From the NCBI RefSeq assembly GCF_023716565.1, contig NZ_CP071848.1:744001-808000 (forward strand): 64,000 nt of DNA. The letters are read 5' to 3'. A program made the translations under genes and the position numbers. This document shows, one piece after another, positions 20,060-28,753 of the stretch; the first letter of the stretch is position 1; every line of letters begins with the position of its first letter. This stretch comes from Vibrio sp. SCSIO 43136 (lineage in GTDB: Bacteria; Pseudomonadota; Gammaproteobacteria; Enterobacterales; Vibrionaceae). The notes under the pieces were generated by a model. The model was not told the DNA's origin. It made no database searches and worked only from the letters and a program-made list of their open reading frames with translations.

Positions 20060-20094
20060 AAAAAAACAGCCTCCATGCGGAGGCTGTTTTTTTA
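20060..20094. terminator. bidirectional terminator between DUF2066 and DUF2069 genes
   Basis: AACAGCCTCC/GGAGGCTGTT with a 4-nt loop is flanked by A6 and T7 tracts. Confidence 0.9.
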
Positions 20095-20097
20095 TCT

Positions 20098-20514
20098 TTA
20101 TTGCTGACCAAATTTGGCTTTTTCTTGTTTCTCTACTTCTGAGAGTTTGGTGAGTTTTAGGCCTAACTCTTTCCCTCTTTCTCTGGCATATAGCGTATTA
20201 CCAACAAAAGCCACGGAGACAAGCAGTAATTCGATGGCTGCTAGCCAACGCTCGCCACCATCGACATAAATCAGCGTCAGAGAGTGCAAAAAGTAAATCA
20301 TCAAGACAAAATTTGCCCACGCATGGGTGTATGGTTTACCAGCGAGTATACCAGGCAGAGGCAGCAACATAGGGATCGCCCATGCAATTGCCAGTGTCCA
20401 ACTGTTTAGGTGAGGGTGGGGTGACAATACCGCTTGCCATAACACCACCCAAGACAATAAAGCCAAATTGGCGACCAGCGCTAAGTAACGGTATTGCGAT
20501 GAGGTTTTGGTCAT
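20098..20514 (-). CDS. DUF2069 inner-membrane protein
   Basis: This 138-residue protein has four hydrophobic segments and a charged C-terminus. It fits DUF2069. Its ATG lies one base after the wrbA stop region, so it is the last gene of the bepA-arsC-wrbA-DUF2069 string. The role is unknown. Confidence 0.78.
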   Translation of the reverse strand: MTKTSSQYRYLALVANLALLSWVVLWQAVLSPHPHLNSWTLAIAWAIPMLLPLPGILAGKPYTHAWANFVLMIYFLHSLTLIYVDGGERWLAAIELLLVSVAFVGNTLYARERGKELGLKLTKLSEVEKQEKAKFGQQ

Positions 20515-20515
20515 A

Positions 20516-21082
20516 CTAATCCTTTAGTTTTTTTGCTGTTTTGGCTAAGCGTTGTCCGAGCTTGTAGGCCAGTTGTCCACTGTCGCTCTGATGCGTTAAG
20601 CGATCGGGTGCCAAATGGCTGGCACCATAAGGCGTGCCGCCAGCTTGTGTGTGATGGAGCTCAGGCTCTGAGTAAGGGATACCTAACACCATCATTCCAT
20701 GATGAAACAGGGGCAGCATCATGGTGTGCAATGTAGACTCTTGACCGCCATGCATAGAGGAAGAGGAGGTAAAAACCACGGCAGGTTTATCGATCAAACC
20801 GCCAGCCACCCAAGTGGGTGTCGTTTGGTCCCAAAAGTGTTTAAGAGGTGCTGCCATATTGCCAAACCAGACTGGACTACCTAATGCCAGACCATCACAG
20901 CGGGTAAGATCATCTAGTGATACTACGGCCTCTTTCGCTGGCGTTTCTGGGTCAAGTTCAGCGACGGTTCTTAGCGTTGCTTGGCAACCGTCAATAGACT
21001 CAATCCCTCGTGCAATTTGGCGAGCGAGAGACTGAGTACTGCCATGGCGGCTGTAGTAGAGAACTAACAGCTCGCAGCTCAT
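20516..21082 (-). CDS. wrbA: NAD(P)H:quinone oxidoreductase WrbA
   Basis: This 188-residue flavodoxin-fold protein should bind FMN and reduce quinones by two electrons. VLYYSRHGSTQSLARQIARGIE is the FMN phosphate loop. GLALGSPVWFGNMAAPLKHFWDQT and FTSSSSMHGGQESTLHTMMLPLFHHGMMVLGIPYSEP (shown here by its key SSSMHGGQE part) are WrbA-type. Its start overlaps the arsC stop by 4 bases. Confidence 0.92.
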   Translation of the reverse strand: MSCELLVLYYSRHGSTQSLARQIARGIESIDGCQATLRTVAELDPETPAKEAVVSLDDLTRCDGLALGSPVWFGNMAAPLKHFWDQTTPTWVAGGLIDKPAVVFTSSSSMHGGQESTLHTMMLPLFHHGMMVLGIPYSEPELHHTQAGGTPYGASHLAPDRLTHQSDSGQLAYKLGQRLAKTAKKLKD

Positions 21083-21423
21083 ACGATCTCTAGAACTTGC
21101 TCTGGTGGGCGGCCAAGACGTGCTTTGCCGTTATTCACAACAATCGGGCGCTCAATTAATTTCGGGGTATTAACCATAGCTTCAAACAGAGCTTCATCGC
21201 TCGCATCGGCGAGATTTTGCTCTTTATATTCTGCTTCCTTAACGCGCATCATTTGGCGTACTTCGTTAAGCTCTAGCTGAGCAAACAAGGTTTTAAGCAG
21301 CTCAACGCTAAGCGGTGCTTCGAGGTATTTTACCACTTCTGGGCTGATGCCTTTTTCTTCCAACAACGCAAGCGTCTGGCGGCTCTTAGAACAGCGAGGG
21401 TTGTGGTAAATAACGACTGACAT
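21079..21423 (-). CDS. ArsC-family arsenate reductase-like protein (YfgD type)
   Basis: This 114-residue thioredoxin-like protein has the active Cys11 in YHNPRCSKSRQTL. IERPIVVNNGKARLGRPPE is the conserved C-terminal arginine region. The position directly downstream of bepA (yfgC) matches yfgD of E. coli, which is chromosomal and not part of an ars operon. A role in arsenate resistance is therefore not shown. It overlaps wrbA by 4 bases. Confidence 0.88.
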   Translation of the reverse strand: MSVVIYHNPRCSKSRQTLALLEEKGISPEVVKYLEAPLSVELLKTLFAQLELNEVRQMMRVKEAEYKEQNLADASDEALFEAMVNTPKLIERPIVVNNGKARLGRPPEQVLEIV

Positions 21424-21432
21424 GGTTTTCTC

Positions 21433-22890
21433 CTAGTTTTGTAGTGCCATAAAACGATCGCGTTCGATGCTGAGCTGATCGATCCGTGCGTCGTATCTGG
21501 CTTGTTTTAAACTTCCTAAATCGACTAAATGGCTGGCATCACTATAGTTTTTAATCGCTCCTTGCCAATTAGCCCTCAGTGCAAAAATTTCACCTCTGGC
21601 GGCGAGATGTTCATCTCGACGGTCAAGGTATTTGTAAGCATCGGCCAGTAGCGACCAACCGTTAAGATCCTCTGGATGCTCGTGAGTGTAGCGCTGCAAT
21701 ACTTTAGCGGCTTGCTCGTACTGTTTACTTTCGTTAAGCAAGTTAGCGTAGTTGATGGTTAATACCGAGTTACCCGGCTTTTTATCCAGCGCTTTTTTCA
21801 GCATTTCGATGCCTTTTTCTGGCTTTTCTTGATAAAGATAAAGGTCCGATAGGGCATCCAAATAAAAATTGTTACGTGGCTCCAATGCAATCAATTCATC
21901 GAGTAACGCTTGCGCTTGATCTAACTTCTTGGTGTCTAAGTAAACCAGTGCTTTGCCGTATTTGTAGGTTGGGGCGAGTTCGGCAGAGGCTTTCTTCAGG
22001 CGTCGTTCCATCCAATCAAGCGCTGCCTCACTTTGCAAATCAGCATGCCTTGCAATGACACGTGCTTTCGCTAAGTGGAAATCGATTGACGGGCCGATAC
22101 GCAGTGGAGGATAGCTTTGTGCACGGGCGCGCGAATCTGTAATACGGTCTTCAGGTAATGGGTGAGTCAGTAGCATTGGCGGTGGTTTGCTCGCATAGCG
22201 GAACTCATCCGCAAGACGGCCAAAGAAGCTAGGCATCGCTTTAGGATCAAAACCTGCTTTTGCCATAGTGACGATACCAAAGCGATCGGCTTCTTTTTCA
22301 TTAGCACGGGTATAGTTGATTTGGCTCTGCATTGCACCTGCTTGAGTGGCAGTAATGGCTGCGATACCTGCTTGCGGATTTGCTACCGCTAGTAACAGCG
22401 ATCCAACCAGCGCCGCCATGGTTGCAGGAGAGCGGTTAGCTTGGTCTTCCATGGCTCGGGCTAGGTGGCGCTGGGTCACGTGGGCGATTTCGTGGGCAAC
22501 GACTGAGGCAAGCTCACTTTCACTGCGGGTATACAAGAATAGACCAGAATGAAGTGCAATGTAGCCGCCAAAAAATGCGTAAGCGTTGATGGCGCGATTT
22601 TCGACCATGAAGAATCGAAACGGTGTCTTAACATCGTTGGCATGAGCGACCAACTGGTGGCCCAAGCTACTGATGTATTCGTTAAGAACGGGGTCATGCA
22701 CGATAGGCTGACTGGCTCTGATCATGCGCATGTAGGCATCACCATAGATCTGTTCTTGATCTATGGTCAGCGTAGCGGCCGCAGCGGTTCCAATATCCGG
22801 AAGTTCATAGCTGCGGTTTTGCCCAAAGCTAGGCATCGCCATTAAGCTCGAGAGTAAAAGACAAAGTGCTGAGCGAGACTGTTTTAACAT
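21433..22890 (-). CDS. bepA: beta-barrel assembly-enhancing protease BepA
   Basis: BepA is a periplasmic M48 zinc metallopeptidase and chaperone that checks outer-membrane protein assembly, notably LptD. The 485-residue protein has a signal peptide and the HExxH motif in SVVAHEIAHVTQRH (His133, Glu134, His137), with the third ligand region ANEKEADRFG. The C-terminal half consists of TPR repeats (about 300-460), such as LDALSDLYLYQEKPEKGIEML. The ATG at 22890 was chosen over a TTG six codons upstream. Neither has a convincing ribosome binding site. Confidence 0.94.
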   Translation of the reverse strand: MLKQSRSALCLLLSSLMAMPSFGQNRSYELPDIGTAAAATLTIDQEQIYGDAYMRMIRASQPIVHDPVLNEYISSLGHQLVAHANDVKTPFRFFMVENRAINAYAFFGGYIALHSGLFLYTRSESELASVVAHEIAHVTQRHLARAMEDQANRSPATMAALVGSLLLAVANPQAGIAAITATQAGAMQSQINYTRANEKEADRFGIVTMAKAGFDPKAMPSFFGRLADEFRYASKPPPMLLTHPLPEDRITDSRARAQSYPPLRIGPSIDFHLAKARVIARHADLQSEAALDWMERRLKKASAELAPTYKYGKALVYLDTKKLDQAQALLDELIALEPRNNFYLDALSDLYLYQEKPEKGIEMLKKALDKKPGNSVLTINYANLLNESKQYEQAAKVLQRYTHEHPEDLNGWSLLADAYKYLDRRDEHLAARGEIFALRANWQGAIKNYSDASHLVDLGSLKQARYDARIDQLSIERDRFMALQN

Positions 22891-23145
22891 GCGTAATAAA
22901 GGACTCAATATAGTGAACTGATACTTTGGACTGTCAGGCGCATATTTGGTTCTATCTTGTGTAGAAATCCTTTTAGTTATGTGCGCTTAACAGCAAGGTA
23001 TTAGCTTACCGATATTCAAAAAAAATGCCCTAATATTTTACCTGTTTGCCGTAATTTGGTGGTAAATTGATCGGCAAGGGTGTGAGCTTGCCCTGCGAAA
23101 TATTTGCTTTTTTACCGTTTTAAATGAGGACGCTTTTCATCAGCC

Positions 23146-23379
23146 ATGACCTCAACTACTTTAGATTTGCGCCAGCACCAGTGCCCGATGAGCTTGTTAC
23201 TGATGAAACGAGCCGTGGTGAAACTTGCCGATACACAGCGTTTAACAATCTATGTTTCCGATGCAGCTTCGGTGCATGATATGATACGTTTTCTTGACCT
23301 TCATCCATACTCTTACGGCGTTGACCAACAAAAGACTCACACCGTAATTACTGTAGAGAGACTCTCAACCCATGTTTGA
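23146..23379 (+). CDS. TusA-family sulfurtransferase-like small protein
   Basis: This 77-residue protein has the TusA/SirA fold signature: LDLRQHQCPMSLLLMKRAV with Cys15-region followed by Pro. The usual CPxP is CPMS here. In TusA the Cys carries persulfide sulfur; whether this variant does is unknown. Its last 8 bases overlap the start of perM, suggesting translational coupling. Confidence 0.8.
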   Translation: MTSTTLDLRQHQCPMSLLLMKRAVVKLADTQRLTIYVSDAASVHDMIRFLDLHPYSYGVDQQKTHTVITVERLSTHV

Positions 23380-24436
23380 TATGGTAAAAAGCTGGTATCA
23401 ACGCCGCTTTTCAGACCCACATGCTGTTAGCCTTGTTGCCATTTTGCTATTTGGTTTTGCAACCATCTACTTCTTCGGTAACTTGATTGCCCCGTTGCTG
23501 GTGGCGATTGTGCTGGCTTATCTATTGGAATGGCCAGTCACTCAGATGACTCGTTTGGGGCTTCCTCGCTCGTTGGCCGTACCTGTTGTGGTGTTGATCT
23601 TTTTAGGTTTGGCGCTGATCTCTGTGTTTGGACTTATCCCGACTATTTGGAATCAGGTAGGCAACCTGATTAACGATATTCCAAACATGTATAACGGCTT
23701 ACAGAAATTTATCTCTACTATTCCTGAGCAGTACCCTGAACTTGCCAACATGCATATCGTGGAGACGATAGCCTCGAATGCCAAAAACAAGGTGCTGACC
23801 TTGGGCGAGAATGTGGTCAAAGGTTCACTTACCTCATTGATTTCGCTTGCGACCGTGGCTGTTTACCTGATTTTGGTGCCTCTATTAGTGTTCTTTTTAC
23901 TTAAAGATAAAGAAGAGATGATGGAGATGATGACCAGCTTCTTGCCGCGTAACCGTCGCCTCGCAACCAAGGTTTGGCGAGAGATGAACCAGCAAATTTC
24001 CAATTACATCCGCGGTAAGGTGATGGAAATACTCATTGTTGGTGGTGTGAGTTATGTCACCTTTGCCATTTTGGACTTGCGCTATTCAGTGCTGCTCGCA
24101 GTGGCTGTGGGTCTATCGGTACTCATTCCTTACATCGGTGCTGCGGCAGTAACCGTGCCAGTTGCGATTGTCGGTCTGTTTCAATGGGGATTAACACCTG
24201 ATTTTTACTGGCTGCTGTTTGCTTACGGCATCATTCAGATGCTCGATGGTAACGTACTCGTGCCAGTACTATTCTCAGAAGCTGTGAACCTTCATCCAGT
24301 TGCAATCATTGTGTCTGTACTTGTCTTTGGTGGTTTGTGGGGATTCTGGGGGGTATTTTTTGCCATACCGCTCGCAACACTGGTCAAGGCGGTGATTAAC
24401 GCTTTGCCAGATACCGATGGTGTCATAGAAGAGTAA
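23372..24436 (+). CDS. perM: PerM/AI-2E-family transporter-like inner-membrane protein
   Basis: This 354-residue polytopic protein of the AI-2E exporter superfamily resembles YfgO/PerM. It has about seven or eight membrane segments. Family motifs are VLAYLLEWPVTQMTRLGLPR, LVFFLLKDKEEM, and LIPYIGAAAVTVPVAIVGL near the C-terminus. In E. coli yfgO lies next to the bepA-yfgD locus, as here. The transported substrate is unknown. Confidence 0.88.
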   Translation: MFDMVKSWYQRRFSDPHAVSLVAILLFGFATIYFFGNLIAPLLVAIVLAYLLEWPVTQMTRLGLPRSLAVPVVVLIFLGLALISVFGLIPTIWNQVGNLINDIPNMYNGLQKFISTIPEQYPELANMHIVETIASNAKNKVLTLGENVVKGSLTSLISLATVAVYLILVPLLVFFLLKDKEEMMEMMTSFLPRNRRLATKVWREMNQQISNYIRGKVMEILIVGGVSYVTFAILDLRYSVLLAVAVGLSVLIPYIGAAAVTVPVAIVGLFQWGLTPDFYWLLFAYGIIQMLDGNVLVPVLFSEAVNLHPVAIIVSVLVFGGLWGFWGVFFAIPLATLVKAVINALPDTDGVIEE

Positions 24437-24442
24437 CTGTTC

Positions 24443-24472
24443 AAAAAAGAGACCGCTGGGCGGTCTCTTTTT
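24443..24472. terminator. bidirectional terminator between perM and bcp
   Basis: AAAAAGAGACCGC/GCGGTCTCTTTTT is a perfect stem with a 3-nt loop, flanked by A and T tracts. Confidence 0.88.
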
Positions 24473-24514
24473 CGTTAAATCTTTCAAGTTGAATTTTAGG
24501 TCAACACATCAAGA

Positions 24515-24982
24515 CTATTTCTCGTTCAAGTAGTCCAGTACCACCTCGTGGTGAGTCTTCGTTTTGAACTTGTTGAACACGTGCTCGATGGTGCCGTTTT
24601 CATCAATTAGGAAGCTGATACGGTGAAGACCATCATATACCTTACCCATGAATTTTTTCTCGCCCCAGACACCGAACTCTTCAGCTACCGCATGGTCTTC
24701 ATCCGACAACAAGGTAAAGTTGAGCTCATCTCGCTCGATAAACTTGCCCAGACGTTTTACTGGATCAATGCTCACGCCCAACACCACAACGTTGTGTGCG
24801 TCTAGCTCGGCTTTGATATCACGAAGCCCTTGGGCTTGAACCGTACAACCCGGCGTCATCGCTTTTGGGTAGAAGTAGAACAGTACTTTCTTGCCCGCAA
24901 AGTCGGCAAGAGTGACGGTGTTGCCGTCTTGATCAAGCAAAGAAAACGCCGGAGCTGGCGAGCCTGCTGTCAAAGTATTCAT
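24515..24982 (-). CDS. bcp: thiol peroxidase Bcp (peroxiredoxin Q)
   Basis: Bcp reduces hydroperoxides through a peroxidatic Cys. The 155-residue protein has PKAMTPGCTVQAQGLRD with Cys46 as peroxidatic residue. The resolving Cys that E. coli Bcp carries five positions later is Gln51 here, and no other Cys is present. It would therefore need an external thiol partner (1-Cys mechanism). The FGVWGEKKFMGK motif is intact. A GGAAAG ribosome binding site precedes it. It is downstream of gcvR in the same direction, as in E. coli. Confidence 0.93.
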   Translation of the reverse strand: MNTLTAGSPAPAFSLLDQDGNTVTLADFAGKKVLFYFYPKAMTPGCTVQAQGLRDIKAELDAHNVVVLGVSIDPVKRLGKFIERDELNFTLLSDEDHAVAEEFGVWGEKKFMGKVYDGLHRISFLIDENGTIEHVFNKFKTKTHHEVVLDYLNEK

Positions 24983-25000
24983 TGAGCTTTCCTTTTTTAT

Positions 25001-25546
25001 TTATATTTGGTTGTTTTTAATAAAGTTGATGTTACCTAGTACGTTGGATTCCGTACATAGGCTCAAAAATTCTTCTTCTAGCTGCATTAAATTGCAGTCA
25101 CTTTCGACTAACGCCACGATAGCGATTTGAAACTTGTCGCTGCTGGTCGCAATTTTGTTTTTGTTTATGGTTTGAGCGCTTAGGGTTGATAGGCCGATGT
25201 TGCGCTCAGCAAAAAACTGGGTGAACGTTTCGGTTAGTCCAAGTTTATCATCCGACTCAACGAAGGCTTCCACACGATAGCAGTGGTCAGCCACTTCGTG
25301 GGTGGCGGTACGTTTCATCATGGTCAGCAGATCATGTTGCTGGCCAAACAGGGGCAATGTGGTTTCCACTCGGGTGAGTGCATTGCTGTTTCCCGAGAGC
25401 AACATGATGAGAGTAAATTCAGAACCAAACACAGCGATACGACTATCGACGATGTTGCATCCTGCATCGGTAACCAAATGAGTAATTAGGTTGCTTATTC
25501 CTGGGCGATCGCTACCCACTGCGGTGAGTACTAAGTGTTGTAACAT
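25001..25546 (-). CDS. gcvR: glycine cleavage system transcriptional repressor GcvR
   Basis: GcvR contains two ACT domains and in E. coli binds GcvA to block gcvTHP activation unless glycine is present. The protein is 181 residues from the ATG at 25546. Upstream in-frame starts at 25567 and 25597 exist, and none has a clear ribosome binding site. The first ACT domain starts HLVLTAVGSDRPGISN and includes CNIVDSRIAVFGSEFTLIM. The second starts near YRVEAFVESDDKLGL. It is divergent from dapA. Confidence 0.87.
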   Translation of the reverse strand: MLQHLVLTAVGSDRPGISNLITHLVTDAGCNIVDSRIAVFGSEFTLIMLLSGNSNALTRVETTLPLFGQQHDLLTMMKRTATHEVADHCYRVEAFVESDDKLGLTETFTQFFAERNIGLSTLSAQTINKNKIATSSDKFQIAIVALVESDCNLMQLEEEFLSLCTESNVLGNINFIKNNQI

Positions 25547-25789
25547 AGTCACAGTTCTATTTTTCATGGTGTATTGGCATGGTAGCACAGCTGACAAATC
25601 GTGGAGTGGTTCGGCGCAGAAAATTACATCACTTAGGTAGGTTGTGTGGTCAAATTTGCGCTCATTTCACTTTTCTATGCTCAAGCTTCAAATTATTAAC
25701 AAGAGTTTGTCATCTACCGCGCTTACAAGCCTTGTGTTTCCAAAGGTTGTTACAGTACCATGCAAAGATTAAATAAAAAGGAGATAGAC

Positions 25790-26668
25790 ATGTTTTCAGG
25801 AAGCTTGGTTGCGCTGGTAACCCCTTTTAATCAAGAAGGTGAAGTGGATTACGATAGCCTGAAAAAGCTAGTCGAGTACCATATTGATGCAGGAACAGAT
25901 GGAATTGTTGCTGTCGGTACCACCGGTGAGTCTGCAACGCTGACCATCGAAGAACACGTAAAAGTCGTGCAGAAGTGCGTAGAGTACGCTGCAGATCGCG
26001 TACAAATCATCGCAGGTACCGGCGCGAATGCGACCCATGAATCAGTGACCTTTAGCCGTTTGCTACAAGGTTCAGGTATTACTGGTGTTCTAAGTGTTAC
26101 TCCTTACTACAACAAACCGTCGCAAGAAGGTTTATACCAGCATTACAAAGCCATCGCTGAAGTGAGCGATGTGCCAATCATTCTATATAATGTACCAGGT
26201 CGTACCGCAGTAGACCTACTGCCAGAAACCGTTGCTCGTCTTGCCAAGATCGAAAATATTGTTGCGCTAAAAGATGCGACCGGTGATCTATCAAGAATTG
26301 CACTTCATCGTGAACTTTGTGGCGAAGATTTTATCTTACTAAGTGGCGATGATGCGTCTGGCTTGGAATTTGTGAAGCAAGGTGGTCACGGCGTTATTTC
26401 TGTTACTGCAAACGTTGCAGCTAAAGATATGGCAAACATGTTCAAATTGGCACTGGCTGGCGAGTTCGAACAAGCACAAGTGATCGATCAACGTTTGATG
26501 GCACTGCACAAGAACCTATTTATCGAGTCAAGCCCGACACCAGTGAAATGGGTGGCGTTAGAGCTTGGTTTGATCAACTACGGTGGTTTGAGACTGCCAC
26601 TTCTTGAGCTGACAGAAGCATCGCAACCAGTGGTTCGCCAAGCTATGGCTGACGCTGGCATCGCATGA
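25790..26668 (+). CDS. dapA: 4-hydroxy-tetrahydrodipicolinate synthase
   Basis: DapA condenses pyruvate with aspartate semialdehyde, the committed step to diaminopimelate and lysine. The 292-residue protein, starting at the ATG with AAGGAG in front, has [10 protein letters not shown] and [12 protein letters not shown] with the catalytic Tyr. The Schiff-base Lys is in [22 protein letters not shown] is also present. The gcvR/dapA-bamC arrangement is conserved with E. coli. Confidence 0.97.
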   Translation: MFSGSLVALVTPFNQEGEVDYDSLKKLVEYHIDAGTDGIVAVGTTGESATLTIEEHVKVVQKCVEYAADRVQIIAGTGANATHESVTFSRLLQGSGITGVLSVTPYYNKPSQEGLYQHYKAIAEVSDVPIILYNVPGRTAVDLLPETVARLAKIENIVALKDATGDLSRIALHRELCGEDFILLSGDDASGLEFVKQGGHGVISVTANVAAKDMANMFKLALAGEFEQAQVIDQRLMALHKNLFIESSPTPVKWVALELGLINYGGLRLPLLELTEASQPVVRQAMADAGIA

Positions 26669-26747
26669 TGGAGGAGGGGATAAGCCCCTCCCAATGAGTT
26701 TGGACAGTAAGTATTCGTACCAAACAACAAGTGAACTAGGAGTACCA

Positions 26748-27773
26748 ATGAAGTTTTCTACTCAGCTAGTGACAAGCGCACTGGCTGTTTTCGTTCTCAG
26801 CGCATGTTCAAGTGACCCGTCTGACCGACGTCAGGCACGCGATGATTTCGATTACCTCGACACCCCACCTTTGAAAGAACTGGCGTTACCTTCTGATGCG
26901 ACACCGCAGGTGTACCCAGATTATCAGATCCCAGCTGGGGAATTCACTGGTGAGATTGGTCCGAATGTCGATATTCGTCCACCTCAGCAGATTTTAGATT
27001 TGATCCCTGGGGCTCGTTCAGAATTTAACGATGGCGAAGTCACCCTCTGGCTTGTAAAGCAAGAAGAAGCGGACAAGGTGTGGCAAACCACACTCGATAT
27101 GCTGGCAGCACGTGAAATCACGCTGCGTGAGAACAGTGCAAACCGAGTAGAAACCGATTGGGTGACTTGGACTTCGAATGATGAAAACGCTGAGATTGGT
27201 AGTCGTTACGCTATTGAGCGATATGAAGCCAACCGCCGCTACGGTTTCAAGATGACCTTGATTGACTGGCGTGAAAATGGCGTGGTTAAGCCTGTTTCAG
27301 AGACCAACAAATCTCGCTACAACGTGTTGATGACTAACTTAGTGATGTCCACATACGATGAAAACTTGCGTGAAGAAGCTCGCCTGAAAGCGCAGGAGTT
27401 GGTTAAGCATATCCCAATTACCATGGGTAAGGACCGCAGCGGCCTACCAGTCATTATTGCTCGTGCACCGTATGACGTTGTTTGGCAGCAGCTTCCAGAA
27501 CTATTGCCACAAATGGGCTTTGAGTTGGAAGAGCGCAACCAGTCTCAAGGCGTGGTGAAAGCGAAGTACGCTGAGCCAAATGATGAGTTCTGGCAAACGG
27601 TTGGTGTGAAGCCATTTGATCTGAAAGGGACGAACTACACCTTCCTGATTGGTGACTTAAATAACCGTACTTCGATTAATATCACTGATTCATCAGATAA
27701 GCCAGTGACAGAAGAGGTACTGAACTCATTAGTACCGGTACTAGCTAAACTGGCAGAAACCAAAGGCAAGTAA
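26748..27773 (+). CDS. bamC: outer-membrane assembly lipoprotein BamC
   Basis: BamC (NlpB) is a lipoprotein subunit of the BAM complex. The 341-residue precursor starts at the ATG following AGGAG and has a lipobox LSAC. An unstructured N-terminal segment (DYLDTPPLKELALP) is the region that contacts BamD in E. coli. Two helix-grip domains follow (about 95-210 and 225-335). It follows dapA by 79 bases and ends in a strong terminator. Confidence 0.94.
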   Translation: MKFSTQLVTSALAVFVLSACSSDPSDRRQARDDFDYLDTPPLKELALPSDATPQVYPDYQIPAGEFTGEIGPNVDIRPPQQILDLIPGARSEFNDGEVTLWLVKQEEADKVWQTTLDMLAAREITLRENSANRVETDWVTWTSNDENAEIGSRYAIERYEANRRYGFKMTLIDWRENGVVKPVSETNKSRYNVLMTNLVMSTYDENLREEARLKAQELVKHIPITMGKDRSGLPVIIARAPYDVVWQQLPELLPQMGFELEERNQSQGVVKAKYAEPNDEFWQTVGVKPFDLKGTNYTFLIGDLNNRTSINITDSSDKPVTEEVLNSLVPVLAKLAETKGK

Positions 27774-27794
27774 GTCTAACTTTGTCCGGCTAGT

Positions 27795-27828
27795 AAAAAA
27801 GCTTGGGGAAATTTCCCCAAGCTTTTTT
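27795..27828. terminator. bidirectional terminator between bamC and DUF2897 gene
   Basis: The AAAAAAGCTTGGGG/CCCCAAGCTTTTTT palindrome has T7 on the plus strand and A6 on the other side. Confidence 0.88.
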
Positions 27829-27863
27829 TGTATTCGGATTAGAATTCACTCGATTTAAAGCTT

Positions 27864-28076
27864 CTATTTTTTCTCAGTTTTCGGCTTTGAATCATTATTC
27901 TCATGCAGCTCTGGATTTAGCTTCTTATCCAGTTCGTTGAGACGATCAAGATCTTTCGCCCCCTGACTTTTATCAAACTTCATATTGGCAGTTTGTTTTA
28001 GCGCTGCAATATTACCAGCCACCACCGCAACGACGACAATGATGATTACCCAAGGGTTAGTTAGCCACTCAATCAT
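27864..28076 (-). CDS. DUF2897 small membrane protein
   Basis: This 70-residue protein has one N-terminal membrane segment (WVIIIVVVAVVAGNIAAL) and a charged, Lys/Glu-rich tail. It fits DUF2897. The start overlaps the stop of the M15 peptidase gene by 4 bases, so it is last in the operon. Function unknown. Confidence 0.75.
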   Translation of the reverse strand: MIEWLTNPWVIIIVVVAVVAGNIAALKQTANMKFDKSQGAKDLDRLNELDKKLNPELHENNDSKPKTEKK

Positions 28077-28753
28077 GATAGACTCCCGATATTGGTGATA
28101 TATCTAGTATAGATATTAGGCAGGATCTCTTGCACTGTGTCTATGCCTTCGATCGGGTTTTGCGCCCAAACTTGAGTGAGTTGTTCTGGTGTGAGTTGTT
28201 TCATCGCAATTTGCGCTACTGGGGCATAGCTGATATGCCAAGGTTCCGCTGCGACACCTCCCCGGTCTTGGTCATAGGGGAAGAAAAAGCCAAGCGGTCT
28301 AATTGCTTCTTTTAACCATTGATAAAATGAGTGTTGATGACCGTCTAAATATTCCCACGGCTCTAGCACCAAGTTTTGCCCTTCGGGAAGACAGTTTTTA
28401 GCATAGATATCAAAGTCCGTGCCCCAATGGTGCCGACTTGCTCCTGGCAGGGCTGACCAACGCATAATCGTTGTGACTTTCTCTTGCGCAGACAAGGTAT
28501 TTGCATCGACAGGTCGACTTTGACTATCCAGCAATGGTCGTTTACCCGAAAATTTATTATCCCAGATAAGCTTTTGACGGAAGAAGTCACGAAAGCCGCT
28601 AGCGATGGCAAGCTCAAAACCTGCGCTTTGGGCTTGTTGGTGCAATTGGGTAAGGGCAAAGTGAACTTGAGGGTGGGCGAGCAGTTGTTGCTCACCCAAA
28701 CAGAGTGTTTTGAGGTGGCTTGTCACCACCCCTGTTAGCTGATCAGGCGTCAT
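28073..28753 (-). CDS. M15-family D-alanyl-D-alanine carboxypeptidase-like protein
   Basis: This 226-residue VanY-type zinc peptidase is probably active on peptidoglycan stem peptides. The motifs are [24 protein letters not shown] (zinc ligands His and Asp) and [11 protein letters not shown] (catalytic Glu and zinc His). No signal peptide is evident, so its location is uncertain. Its start overlaps the dapE end by 11 bases. Clustering with dapE fits a cell-wall link. Confidence 0.87.
   Translation of the reverse strand: MTPDQLTGVVTSHLKTLCLGEQQLLAHPQVHFALTQLHQQAQSAGFELAIASGFRDFFRQKLIWDNKFSGKRPLLDSQSRPVDANTLSAQEKVTTIMRWSALPGASRHHWGTDFDIYAKNCLPEGQNLVLEPWEYLDGHQHSFYQWLKEAIRPLGFFFPYDQDRGGVAAEPWHISYAPVAQIAMKQLTPEQLTQVWAQNPIEGIDTVQEILPNIYTRYITNIGSLS

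Noticed and set aside
23073..23095. GGCAAG/CTTGCC hairpin between bepA and the TusA-like gene as terminator
   Set aside because: Both genes point away from it and no T tract follows directly. It may be a leader structure, but nothing supports this further.
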